From NCBI RefSeq assembly GCF_000590885.1, contig NZ_JFHN01000022.1, positions 43,409-107,408 on the forward strand: a stretch of 64,000 nucleotides of DNA, given 5' to 3'. Below are positions 36,801 through 44,029 of this stretch, piece after piece. Position 1 is the first letter of the stretch; each line of letters begins with the position of its first letter. The position numbers were made by a program, and so were the translations under genes. The notes beneath the pieces were generated by a model, which saw nothing but the letters and a program-made list of their open reading frames with translations, did no database searches and was not told the DNA's origin. This DNA is from Erwinia mallotivora. GTDB taxonomy: Bacteria > Pseudomonadota > Gammaproteobacteria > Enterobacterales > Enterobacteriaceae.

Positions 36801-37003
36801 ATTTTAATAACAGCAGCAATCCGGGTTTTCTGGTGAAAGAGTCGGCGGTGCAAATCCGTCTGAAAGACCGCACCTGGCAGCTGGAGCTTGGCTCCGAGGG
36901 AGAGATCGCCGGTGACCTGCCGGAAGAACTGACCAGCATGGCGCAGATTATTCGCTATACCCATCAACATCATCACTATCTGCTGGGCAGCGTGGAGGAA
37001 TGA
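33896..37003 (+). CDS. ygfK: YgfK, large Fe-S/FAD/NAD(P) oxidoreductase of purine catabolism
   Basis: 1035 residues (E. coli YgfK 1032). The N-terminal half resembles a dihydroorotate-dehydrogenase-like barrel (GPAAGPHTQLAQNI, ELKTVQILDRLELD, VTLSTMHGCPPDEI). Next come a Fer4_20 Cys region (CYVAPCVTACAIHQDIPEY, CDHQCQNNC), GltD-like FAD and NAD(P) folds (VLGAGPAGLAAGYF, VVGAGNTAMDCARAA) and a C-terminal double 4Fe-4S domain (CHYVCAKCVDVCPNRAN, CNECGNCAQFCPWQGKP). It probably reduces a ring intermediate of urate or xanthine; it is required for anaerobic urate use in gut bacteria. The start at 33896 (MGDIMRPIPF) has AGGAG eight bases upstream; ATG 33890 is too close to it. Confidence 0.93.
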   Translation: MGDIMRPIPFDALLTRICAEYQENQSVFGIPEQAFYSRSPSRQIACFGRRCDTPLGPAAGPHTQLAQNIIVAWLTGGSFIELKTVQILDRLELDKPCIDASDEAWNTEWSTEFTLKKAHDEYLKAWMVLHLLEEIFTPRHHGQSRSFIFNMSVGYDLKGIQQPRMQQFIDQMVDTRNNPKFARYQQALADFIARGDYRLLAKADRSALQSLPTRISPEMVNSVTLSTMHGCPPDEIESICRYMLTEKKLHTCVKLNPTLLGYQRVREILDGNGFDYISLNEASFSHDLQLTQALAMLERLIALGKKQQLSFGVKLTNTLGARNHKQRLPGEEMYMSGRALYPLSINVAAVLSEHFDGKLPISYSGGASQFNIADIFATGIQPITMATDLLKPGGYLRMKNCAERLDGSEGWDSHQIDVVRLRALAEQALKADWAQKEWKSRDEIDTGASLPLTDCYVAPCVTACAIHQDIPEYLRLAGEGRYTDALELIYQRNALPAITGHICDHQCQNNCTRLDYENALNIRRIKKITLEKGWQGYRQRWHKPAGSGDRPPVAVLGAGPAGLAAGYFLARAGHPVTLFEREESAGGVVKNIVPQFRIPAELIHHDINFISEHGVKFVYNCAPDLTIASLRRQGFSSICIAVGAGKSNRLQLSGSGVKPLKSFEFLRRFNRNQLAGEVRGEVAVVGAGNTAMDCARAARRVPGVNSVTIIYRREHRDMPAWPEEINAARQEGVGFETLLSPEGFDHAGQLVMRVMKPGEPDNQGRRRPLATEQTRCRHFDAVITATGEQADTDLLQRLGLEMAADGYPSVNPQTLETSVPGVFLIGDVQTGPASVVSAIGSARKAADTILRRENIRGSSDDKRWLNSNPAAIWARKGTVAVRQIACDDGEAFARQEAARCLECHYVCAKCVDVCPNRANVALSVPGFQNRQQILHLDALCNECGNCAQFCPWQGKPYKDKVTVFSLQEDFNNSSNPGFLVKESAVQIRLKDRTWQLELGSEGEIAGDLPEELTSMAQIIRYTHQHHHYLLGSVEE

Positions 37004-37005
37004 CC

Positions 37006-38331
37006 ATGATTTTGTTAGAAAACTGTACCGCAGTTCAATTTTCACCCTGCCAGATCGATCATGGCATCGATATTGTTATTGAAAACGACCGCATCGTGGC
37101 TACCGGTGCGCATCTCCGCCCGCATTATCCCCAGGCAACCGTCAGAGAGATGCAGCAGCGCCTGGTGATGCCGGGGCTGGTCTGTGCCCATAACCATTTC
37201 TATTCCGGCCTGTCTCGTGGCGTGCTGGCCCCCATTCCGCCCTGCCCGGATTTTATCTCCACACTTAAACATCTGTGGTGGCGGCTGGATCGTGCTCTTG
37301 ATGAAGAATCGCTCTACTACAGCGGGCTGATATGTTCACTGGAGGCGATCCGCCACGGCTGCACCGCGGTAATCGATCACCATGCCTCACCCTCGTTAAT
37401 TAAAGGTTCACTGGCTATTCTGCGTCAGGGTTTTATCAGGGCAGGATTACGCGGAATGACCTGTTTTGAAACCACCGATCGTAATGCGGGTCTGCAAGAG
37501 CTGGAAGCCGGAGTGGAAGAGAATGTGGCTTTCGCCAGCCTGATTGACAGTGAGCGTGCCACCAGCCAGCAGGCACCGTTGGTGGAGGCGCATCTGGGGG
37601 CACATGCTCCATTTACCGTGCCGGATGCGGGACTGGAAATGCTACGCGAAGCCAGAAAAATCACCGGGCGCGGGCTGCATATTCATGTTGCGGAAGACAA
37701 ATATGACGTGTCCCACAGTCATGATAAATATGGCCTGGATCCCATAGTGCGGTTGGATCAGTTTGACCTGCTGGATGAAAAAACCCTTATTGCTCATGCT
37801 TTGTGGCTTTCTGCGGATGAAGTCGCACTGCTCAACCAGCGGGGTGCCGCCCTGGTACACAACGCCCGTTCCAATATGAATAATCATGTTGGCTACAATC
37901 ACCATCTTGCTGAGTATCAGCTGGCCGCACTGGGGACTGATGGTATTGGTGCCGATATGTTTGAGGAGCTTAAGTTCGCGTATTTCAAACACCGGGATGC
38001 CGGAGGGAAGCTGTGGCCGGACAGTTTTCTGCAAATGTTGTATAACGGCAACCGCATTCTGGAGCGGAATTTTGCCCGGCCGTTTGGCCGACTGGCGGCA
38101 GGCTACACTGCCGACCTGACCATCTGTGATTATCTCTCCCCCACGCCGTTGCAGGCAGAAAATCTGCCTGGCCATCTTGCGTTTGGACTGGCCAGCACTG
38201 CCGTTCACAGCGTGATGGTCGCGGGTTGCATGGTATATGAAGACCGTCAGTTTACTTTTGACGTCGCGCCGCTGTATGCCGAAGCCCGTAAAGCTGCGCA
38301 GCGTCTCTGGCAGAAAATGGCTACGCTGTGA
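37006..38331 (+). CDS. ssnA: SsnA, amidohydrolase of purine catabolism
   Basis: 441 residues (E. coli 442). A metal-dependent deaminase/chlorohydrolase-type barrel with metal ligands in CAHNHFYSGLSRG, HAPFTVPDAG, GLHIHVAED and the catalytic Asp in ALGTDGIGADMFEE. The ring or exocyclic amine substrate is unknown, but it is genetically linked to YgfK in all such clusters. Start choice: ATG 37000 overlaps the ygfK stop but lies 1 base from GGAGG. ATG 37006 is 7 bases from it and matches the family N-terminus. Confidence 0.92.
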   Translation: MILLENCTAVQFSPCQIDHGIDIVIENDRIVATGAHLRPHYPQATVREMQQRLVMPGLVCAHNHFYSGLSRGVLAPIPPCPDFISTLKHLWWRLDRALDEESLYYSGLICSLEAIRHGCTAVIDHHASPSLIKGSLAILRQGFIRAGLRGMTCFETTDRNAGLQELEAGVEENVAFASLIDSERATSQQAPLVEAHLGAHAPFTVPDAGLEMLREARKITGRGLHIHVAEDKYDVSHSHDKYGLDPIVRLDQFDLLDEKTLIAHALWLSADEVALLNQRGAALVHNARSNMNNHVGYNHHLAEYQLAALGTDGIGADMFEELKFAYFKHRDAGGKLWPDSFLQMLYNGNRILERNFARPFGRLAAGYTADLTICDYLSPTPLQAENLPGHLAFGLASTAVHSVMVAGCMVYEDRQFTFDVAPLYAEARKAAQRLWQKMATL

Positions 38332-38377
38332 AAATGGGTCGGCATCAGGCCGGTGGCCCCTTCTTTATCTGCCCTGA

Positions 38378-38483
38378 ATAATTCGAGTTGCAGAGCGGCG
38401 GCGAGGCGATAAATCTCCAGCAGAGTAGATCAGTACCTGGCTGGGGGAGTGAGAAAAGCCCGGGTGCCTGCAACTTAAATTAT
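38378..38483. repeat. Intergenic palindromic (MITE-like) repeat
   Basis: 106 bp flanked by imperfect inverted ends, ATAATTCGAGTTGCAG (left) and CTGCAACTTAAATTAT (right), 14 of 16 positions pairing, with a GC-rich interior. Elements with GAGTTGCAG...CTGCAACTT ends are widespread in Enterobacterales intergenic DNA. Only one copy is seen here, so repetition cannot be shown within the window. Confidence 0.45.
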
Positions 38484-38509
38484 GACAGCTATCGCTGAAA
38501 TTCTGCGCT

Positions 38510-38524
38510 TTCTCAGTTTGATAA
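38510..38524. promoter_or_regulatory. Candidate UacR enhancer site upstream of uacT
   Basis: TTCTCA-GTT-TGATAA differs from the hydroxylase-operon site by one base in the spacer. A partial inverted second copy (CTCTCATTATCATTT read on the minus strand) lies about 20 bp further. It sits about 150 bp upstream of the -24/-12 candidate. Confidence 0.58.
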
Positions 38525-38663
38525 GTGGGAAATGATAATGAGAGGTGAGCGGCCCGTAGCGGATTTTCTTGATATCCGTTAAGCCACTGACACAGCTGTT
38601 GCTCCAGAGATGGCGTGATCCTGCTTCCAGTTTTCATTCTCTTTTTGTCGGCAAGCCACAGAC

Positions 38664-38678
38664 TGGCACAACTTAAGC
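38664..38678 (+). promoter_or_regulatory. Candidate sigma-54 promoter of uacT
   Basis: TGGCACAACTTAAGC has a perfect TGGCAC -24 element and GC at the right 10-bp distance, though the -12 element reads AAGC instead of TTGC. It lies 119 bp before the uacT start. Confidence 0.5.
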
Positions 38679-38796
38679 ATTCTCCATTCGCGCCAGGCAC
38701 TGCCCGGAAGCAGACCTGGCGTAATCAGGGAGGTTTAACACCTTCGAATCGTAGCCGGGAATGCCATTCCCACGGCCGTAATGGAGAAATCTGACC

Positions 38797-40278
38797 ATGA
38801 ATGTTTCAGTATCCCCCTCGCATCTTTCCCCTTCATCAACACTTCCCGTCGATGAGCTGCTGCCAATTGGGCTGATGATGCTCTATGGCCTTCAGCATGT
38901 ACTGGTGATGTACGCCGGGGCGGTGGCTGTGCCGCTGGTGGTTGGCTCCGCGCTGGGCATGAGTAATGACCAGATCGTGCTGCTGATCAGCAGCGATCTC
39001 TTCGTCTGCGGTGCCGCCACGCTGCTGCAAACGCTGGGTATTGGCAAATGGCTGGGTTGTCGCCTGCCGGTGGTCCAGGGCTGTACTTTTGCGGCATTGA
39101 TCCCGATGGTGTTAATTGGCAAAGAGTATGGCATGGGCGGCATCAGCGGGGCAGTGATGGTCGCGGGGGTATTTGCCCTTATCTGTGCACCGTGGATCAG
39201 CAAGCTGGTACGCTTTTTTCCTAAAGTGGTGATGGGGTCGATAGTCGCCCTGATCGGCCTGTCGATTATGCCCGTAGCCGGAGGCTGGATAGGCGGCGGC
39301 AACAGCGATATGCAGGGGTTTGGCAATCTGATGGCTCTGTCGCTGGCGGCGTTAACGCTGGTCATCATCCTGAATATTTACACCTTTGCCTCCGGGCTGG
39401 TTAAAAATATAGCCGTGCTGATTGGCCTGATCATCGGTTCTGCTGTCTAGTACGTTGTGGACACGCTGGACTTCAGCCAGGTGGCGGCTACCCCCTGGCT
39501 CAATTTGCCTGTCCCGATGCGCTTTGCCTCACCGGAATTCCATCTTCTGCCGATTCTGCTGCTGACCATGGTGATGGTCGTCGTGATGGTAGAAACTATG
39601 TCATCGATGATGGCAACCGGCGAAATTGTGGGTCGCAAGGCCGATGCCACCACGCTGAAAAAAGGACTGCTGGCCTGCGGTCTGGCAACCCTGTGCGGCA
39701 GCTTTTTTAACCTGTTTCCCTATGCGGCATTTGCCCAGAACGTGGGGCTGATCAGCCTGACCGGGGTACGCAGCCGCTTTGTGGTCGCCTGTTCCGGCAT
39801 CATTCTGATCCTGATGGGATTGTTCGCAAAACTGGCGGCGCTGGTGGTGATAATACCTAAACCGGTCCTCGGCGGTGCGGGTGTGGTGATGTTTGGTATG
39901 GTTGCCGTTTCCGGTATTCGTACGCTGGGACAGGTTAATTATCGTAATAATAATAACGGGATGGTAGTGGCCCTGACGCTGGGGCTGGGACTGATGCCGG
40001 TGCTGGTTCCCCAGCTGTTTGCTCAGCTACCGGAGCTGGCAAAAATGTTCCTGCACAGCGGCATCACGCTGGGCACCTGTGTGGCTATCGTCGCTAATCT
40101 GATCCTGAACGGCAAAGGTAAATGGATGAGCAAAGGAACCGAGTGCGCTACCTGCGAGCCTGACCCCCATCCGGGGGAGAATGAATCCACCGCCGCACGC
40201 CGTATGGCGGTGAAAACCGTGCGGGTCTGGCTGCTATTAAGGCGGGCCAGGGCGGCGGCGCAGGAGAAAAATCAGTAG
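38797..40278 (+). pseudogene. uacT: UacT-like urate/xanthine permease (NCS2) with in-frame amber codon
   Basis: One continuous 494-codon frame broken only by TAG at 39448-39450 (codon 218). The N-terminal part (GLQHVLVMYAGAVAVPLVVG, CRLPVVQGCTFAALIPM) and C-terminal part (NAT signature QNVGLISLTGVRSR, FGMVAVSGIRTLGQVNY) together match E. coli UacT/YgfU (482 aa), a proton-driven urate importer of about 12-14 TMs. The stop falls between predicted helices (IIGSAV-stop-YVVDTLDFSQ). Downstream codons remain intact and undecayed, so the lesion is recent, suppressed or a sequence error. An internal GTG (39457) could start the C-terminal piece, but half a carrier is unlikely to work. The end overlaps convergent yhhS by 7 bp. 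Confidence 0.85.
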
Positions 40279-41480
40279 GCCGTCTCACTCTGTTTCAGCC
40301 TGCGGTAGACATTTAAGGTCAGCACCGTCGCCAGACAGACCAGCAGGCCGCTGAGCAGATAGATCACCGGAACGCCAAACCAGCTCATGACCAGCCCCGC
40401 CAGCGGGCCGGTAATGCCCAGCGAAAGATCCATAAATGCCGTGTAGGTCGCCAGGGCGCTTCCCTGGTTCTGTGGCGGCACGGCTTTGACCGCCACCACA
40501 CCCACCGCCGGAAAGACCAGAGAAAAACCGGCTCCGGTGAGAAAAGCGCCCAGTTTCGCCATCCAGGGATCCACCGATCCCCAGACCAGAAACAGACCAA
40601 CAGCCTCAACGGCAAAACAGACGATAGCAACAGGCAGTCCACCATAGCGGTTAATGGCATTGGGAAAAAGCAGGCGGGTGCCGACAAAAGCACCACTGAA
40701 TAACGTCAGCGCCCAGGCGGCACCTTCCCACCCTTTTTCCTGATAAAACAGCGTGATGAATGTCGCTATTACGCCAAATCCTGCTGAGCCCATCGCGAGG
40801 AGCAGACCAAAATTCCATACTTTGCCCAGTACCGCACGAAAAGGTAGCGGCTGCCCTTTGCTGCTTTTCACCGCAGCCCTGGTCATCGCCGTTAGTATTG
40901 CCACCAACGCGATAGCAATGATGAGGCCGGATAACAACAACAGCCCACCCCAGCGATAAATTGCCACGCCCACTGGCGCACCTATGGCCATAGCACCGTA
41001 GGTGAAAATGCCATTCCAGGAAATAACCCGACCTATATGCAACGAGCCGACCACACCGACGCCCCACAGGGTTGCTCCCGTACCGGCCAGGCTCTGGCCA
41101 AAGCCCAGAATAACCCTGCCAAGGCACAGCAACAGCAGGCTGAGCACCGGCAACCCTGCACTCAACGCCGCCAACGCATAACAAAGCCCACTAAGCAGGC
41201 AGCCGCAAAGGCCGACAATCACCACCTTTTTGGGACCCCAGAGATCGGTAAGCCGCCCGGCATGAGGCCGACTGAGCAGAGTGGCAAAATATTGCAGGCT
41301 GACGACCAGTCCGGCCCAGAATGCGCCGTAACCCATCGCATCATGTACATAGCCAGGCAGTACCGCCAGTGGCAGGCCGATGGTCAGGTAGCTGGCAAAA
41401 TTGAAAATGACTACGGACATAATGCGCAGATTTAAGCGTAAACCGCTCGGAGCGAGTTCCGTTGCAGGTTGCTCAGGCAT
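40272..41480 (-). CDS. yhhS: YhhS, MFS arabinose-efflux-type transporter
   Basis: 402 residues (E. coli 405) with 12 TM segments. Family stretches are FNFASYLTIGLPLAVLPGYVHDAMG (read in parts), SLQYFATLLSRPHAGRLTDLWGPKK (the MFS motif A loop), SLHIGRVISWNGIFTYGAMAIGAP and QNQGSALATYTAFMDLSLG. It is a putative drug/sugar exporter of the inner membrane. The ATG at 41480 (MPEQPATELAPSGLRL) is preferred over a GTG four codons upstream. In E. coli yhhS follows dcrB directly, so it marks the right edge of the purine island. Confidence 0.94.
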   Translation of the reverse strand: MPEQPATELAPSGLRLNLRIMSVVIFNFASYLTIGLPLAVLPGYVHDAMGYGAFWAGLVVSLQYFATLLSRPHAGRLTDLWGPKKVVIVGLCGCLLSGLCYALAALSAGLPVLSLLLLCLGRVILGFGQSLAGTGATLWGVGVVGSLHIGRVISWNGIFTYGAMAIGAPVGVAIYRWGGLLLLSGLIIAIALVAILTAMTRAAVKSSKGQPLPFRAVLGKVWNFGLLLAMGSAGFGVIATFITLFYQEKGWEGAAWALTLFSGAFVGTRLLFPNAINRYGGLPVAIVCFAVEAVGLFLVWGSVDPWMAKLGAFLTGAGFSLVFPAVGVVAVKAVPPQNQGSALATYTAFMDLSLGITGPLAGLVMSWFGVPVIYLLSGLLVCLATVLTLNVYRRLKQSETAY

Positions 41481-41640
41481 GAAAATCAACACCTTCAGAA
41501 GAACAGGAATTTTTACTATAACCCGATTTTAAACAAGATGTTCGCTGTGCTGACTGCCGGGATGACAATAACAAAGAAAACGTGCCGGGCATCTTGCTTA
41601 TGCCTGTAGCCTCCCGGAAAAGCCAGGCGCTTTCAGACCG

Positions 41641-41970
41641 TCAATCAACAATAAACAGCTGTGCACCACTGTCAGTCCAGGAGCGGTGCGCCTCGGCATT
41701 ATCTGCCACCTGATAGCTCATTCCGGCGGTCAGTGTGAAGACACGGCCATCATCCAGTTCTGTATGCAGTTCGCCAGACAGGCACAGCAAAATATGGCCT
41801 TTGGAACACCAGTGGTCAGCCCTGTACCCCGCAGAATATTCAACCATTCTGACGCGAACTTCGCCGAAATTCTGCGTTTTCCAGAAAGCTTTGCCACTTT
41901 CTCCGGGATGTTCGGTCACTGCCAGCGCTGACCATGCGGTGGTGCCAAACGGAATATCAGTCATCTTCAT
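41641..41970 (-). CDS. DHCW-motif cupin-fold protein
   Basis: 109 residues forming one small cupin barrel. The motif region YRADHWCSKGHILLCLSGEL gives the DHWC/S-x-GH pattern of this family, and LDDGRVFTLTAGMSYQVADNAEAHRS is the second half of the barrel. It probably binds a metal, but no substrate is known. The start at 41970 has AAGG nine bases upstream; a GTG at 41973 is also open. It stands alone between yhhS and proP, transcribed away from proP. Confidence 0.82.
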   Translation of the reverse strand: MKMTDIPFGTTAWSALAVTEHPGESGKAFWKTQNFGEVRVRMVEYSAGYRADHWCSKGHILLCLSGELHTELDDGRVFTLTAGMSYQVADNAEAHRSWTDSGAQLFIVD

Positions 41971-42397
41971 CACGTATTGCCTTCGTCAGAGGGATTTCAG
42001 GCAACATAACAGCCGAAAATCATTTTGTATCGTTTTTATCTTTCGTGAGCTTCCTGCCGGCACAGCCACCGCAGAAGGAAAGTGGGGTCTGTCCGCTATC
42101 CCATTATTTTTTTACGTTTCTCCCCACAAACAAACCCCAAAAAAGAGCTGATCTTTACATGTTTTATGCACAGGTTGCCTGAAGTGGTTTCAGGTATAAA
42201 TTATGTTACATCTCAAAGAGACGATATACTTAGCACAGACGGATATCTGCTCAGGCAGGCAACTGCCCGCAATATTCCGCTGGCTGTAGGAGAAAAGATA
42301 CCTACACCATCCGTACCATTTCGCCAGACGCAGCATCTTTTTTTCTGGTGAACGGGAATGTTCTGGTTGGAAAACAATTAATTACAGGGTGTTTTAT
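41971..42397 (+). promoter_or_regulatory. Divergent cupin/proP control region
   Basis: 427 bp upstream of proP. A possible promoter is TTGCCT (42176) with TAAATT downstream at 16-bp spacing; a small GC hairpin GGCAG/CTGCC lies in the presumed leader near 42256-42269. In E. coli proP has an osmotically induced promoter repressed by CRP and a second one using RpoS and Fis; I cannot place those sites with certainty here. No gene is seen. Confidence 0.35.
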
Positions 42398-43903
42398 ATG
42401 AAGCTACGTAGGAAGCGTGTTAAGCCAATCGGCTTAAAAGACGTAACGATCATTGATGATGCCAGGTTACGCAAAGCAATTACCGCCGCATCATTAGGTA
42501 ACGCCATGGAGTGGTTCGACTTCGGCGTTTACGGTTTTGTGGCTTACGCTTTGGGTCAGGTATTCTTTCCGGGAGCCGATCCCAGCGTGCAGATGATTGC
42601 CGCACTGGCCACCTTCTCTGTTCCCTTTTTGATCCGCCCGCTTGGCGGCGTATTTTTTGGCGCACTGGGTGACAAATATGGTCGCCAGAAGATCCTCTCC
42701 ATTACCATTATTATTATGTCGGTCAGTACCTTCTGTATTGGTCTGATACCGTCGCATGCCTCAATAGGCATCTGGGCACCCGTGCTGCTGCTGCTGTGTA
42801 AGATGGCGCAGGGCTTCTCGGTGGGTGGTGAATATACCGGCGCATCGATTTTTGTCGCAGAGTACTCGCCTGACCGTAAACGCGGGTTTATGGGCAGCTG
42901 GCTCGATTTTGGTTCTATTGCCGGTTTCGTTCTGGGTGCGGGTCTGGTGGTATTGATTTCCACCGTGGTGGGCGAAGCGAAGTTTCTTGAGTGGGGCTGG
43001 CGCATCCCGTTTTTTGTCGCGCTGCCGCTCGGTATTATCGGCCTCTATTTGCGCCATGCGCTGGAAGAAACACCCGCTTTCCAACAGCATGTGGACAAGC
43101 TGGAGCAGGGCGACCGGGAAGGCCTGAGCGATGGCCCCAAAGTCTCCTTTAAAGAGATCGCCAGCAAACACTGGAAGAGCCTGCTGGCCTGTATTGGCCT
43201 GGTGATTTCCACTAACGTCACTTACTACATGCTGCTGACGTACATGCCAAGCTATCTGTCACATAATCTGCATTATTCCGAAGATCACGGCGTGCTGATT
43301 ATCATTGCCATCATGATTGGGATGCTGTTTGTGCAACCGGTTATGGGGCTGATGAGCGATAAATTTGGTCGTCGTCCGTTTGTGATTGTCGGCAGTATCG
43401 CTCTGCTGGTGCTGTCGATCCCCTGCTTTATGCTGATCAACAGTAATGTGATGGGGCTGATTTTCGCCGGGCTGCTGGTTCTGGCCGTGGTGCTGAACTG
43501 CTTTACCGGCGTAATGGCTTCTTCGCTTCCGGCGATGTTTCCGACGCATATTCGCTACAGTGCGCTGGCCAGCGCCTTTAACATTTCGATTCTGGTCGCC
43601 GGTCTGACGCCCACTCTGGCAGCATGGCTGGTGGAGACGACCACCGACCTTTATATGCCAGCCTACTACCTGATGGTGGTGGCGGTTATCGGTCTGGTAA
43701 CCGGGATCATGATGAAGGAAACGGCCAATAAGCCACTGCGCGGTGCCACGCCTGCCGCTTCCGATATCACCGAAGCGAAGGAGCTGTTACAGGAGCATCA
43801 CGATAATATTGAGAGCAAGATTGAAGAGATCAGCACACAGATTGCTGAGCTGGAAGAGAAGCGTAAGCATCTGATCAATCAGCATCCTCATATTAACGAC
43901 TAA
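42398..43903 (+). CDS. proP: ProP, proton/osmoprotectant symporter
   Basis: 501 residues (E. coli 500), near-identical through the 12-TM MFS core (AITAASLGNAMEWFDFGVYG, GDKYGRQKILSITI, AQGFSVGGEYTGASIFVAEY). The cytoplasmic tail from about residue 450 is a heptad-patterned coiled coil (ITEAKELLQEHHDNIESKIE ...) that dimerises antiparallel and tunes the osmotic set point. It imports proline, glycine betaine and ectoine at high osmolality. ATG 42398 has AGGG eight bases upstream; a GTG at 42389 is rejected. It is not in this position in E. coli, so it has been relocated or this is an extra copy. Confidence 0.96.
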   Translation: MKLRRKRVKPIGLKDVTIIDDARLRKAITAASLGNAMEWFDFGVYGFVAYALGQVFFPGADPSVQMIAALATFSVPFLIRPLGGVFFGALGDKYGRQKILSITIIIMSVSTFCIGLIPSHASIGIWAPVLLLLCKMAQGFSVGGEYTGASIFVAEYSPDRKRGFMGSWLDFGSIAGFVLGAGLVVLISTVVGEAKFLEWGWRIPFFVALPLGIIGLYLRHALEETPAFQQHVDKLEQGDREGLSDGPKVSFKEIASKHWKSLLACIGLVISTNVTYYMLLTYMPSYLSHNLHYSEDHGVLIIIAIMIGMLFVQPVMGLMSDKFGRRPFVIVGSIALLVLSIPCFMLINSNVMGLIFAGLLVLAVVLNCFTGVMASSLPAMFPTHIRYSALASAFNISILVAGLTPTLAAWLVETTTDLYMPAYYLMVVAVIGLVTGIMMKETANKPLRGATPAASDITEAKELLQEHHDNIESKIEEISTQIAELEEKRKHLINQHPHIND

Positions 43904-43920
43904 CACCGACGGCAAAAATA

Positions 43921-43962
43921 AGCCCGCGTTGATGGACTGACCTCATCGACGCGGGCTTTATT
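43921..43962 (+). terminator. Rho-independent terminator of proP
   Basis: A 14-bp stem (AGCCCGCGTTGATG with CATCGACGCGGGCT, one T-G wobble) with a 9-nt loop, followed by TTATTCTG. It starts 17 bp after the proP stop. Confidence 0.88.
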
Positions 43963-44029
43963 CTGTTGAGCAGGTGTTAACCTGACCGGGTTTATTGATG
44001 CGGCAGGATGCAAAATGTCGCTGTAGCCG

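Larger units (their letters stand above)
38332..38796. promoter_or_regulatory. ssnA-uacT intergenic region
   Basis: 465 bp without a convincing gene. It holds a repeat element with imperfect inverted ends (38378-38483), an enhancer-like palindrome (38510-38524) and a candidate -24/-12 promoter (38664-38678) for uacT. A minus-strand open frame (38365-38700) is judged spurious. Confidence 0.6.

Noticed and set aside
38365..38700. 111-codon minus-strand frame between ssnA and uacT
   Set aside because: It runs through a palindromic repeat, an enhancer-like site and a promoter candidate; composition is not protein-like and no start signal is convincing.
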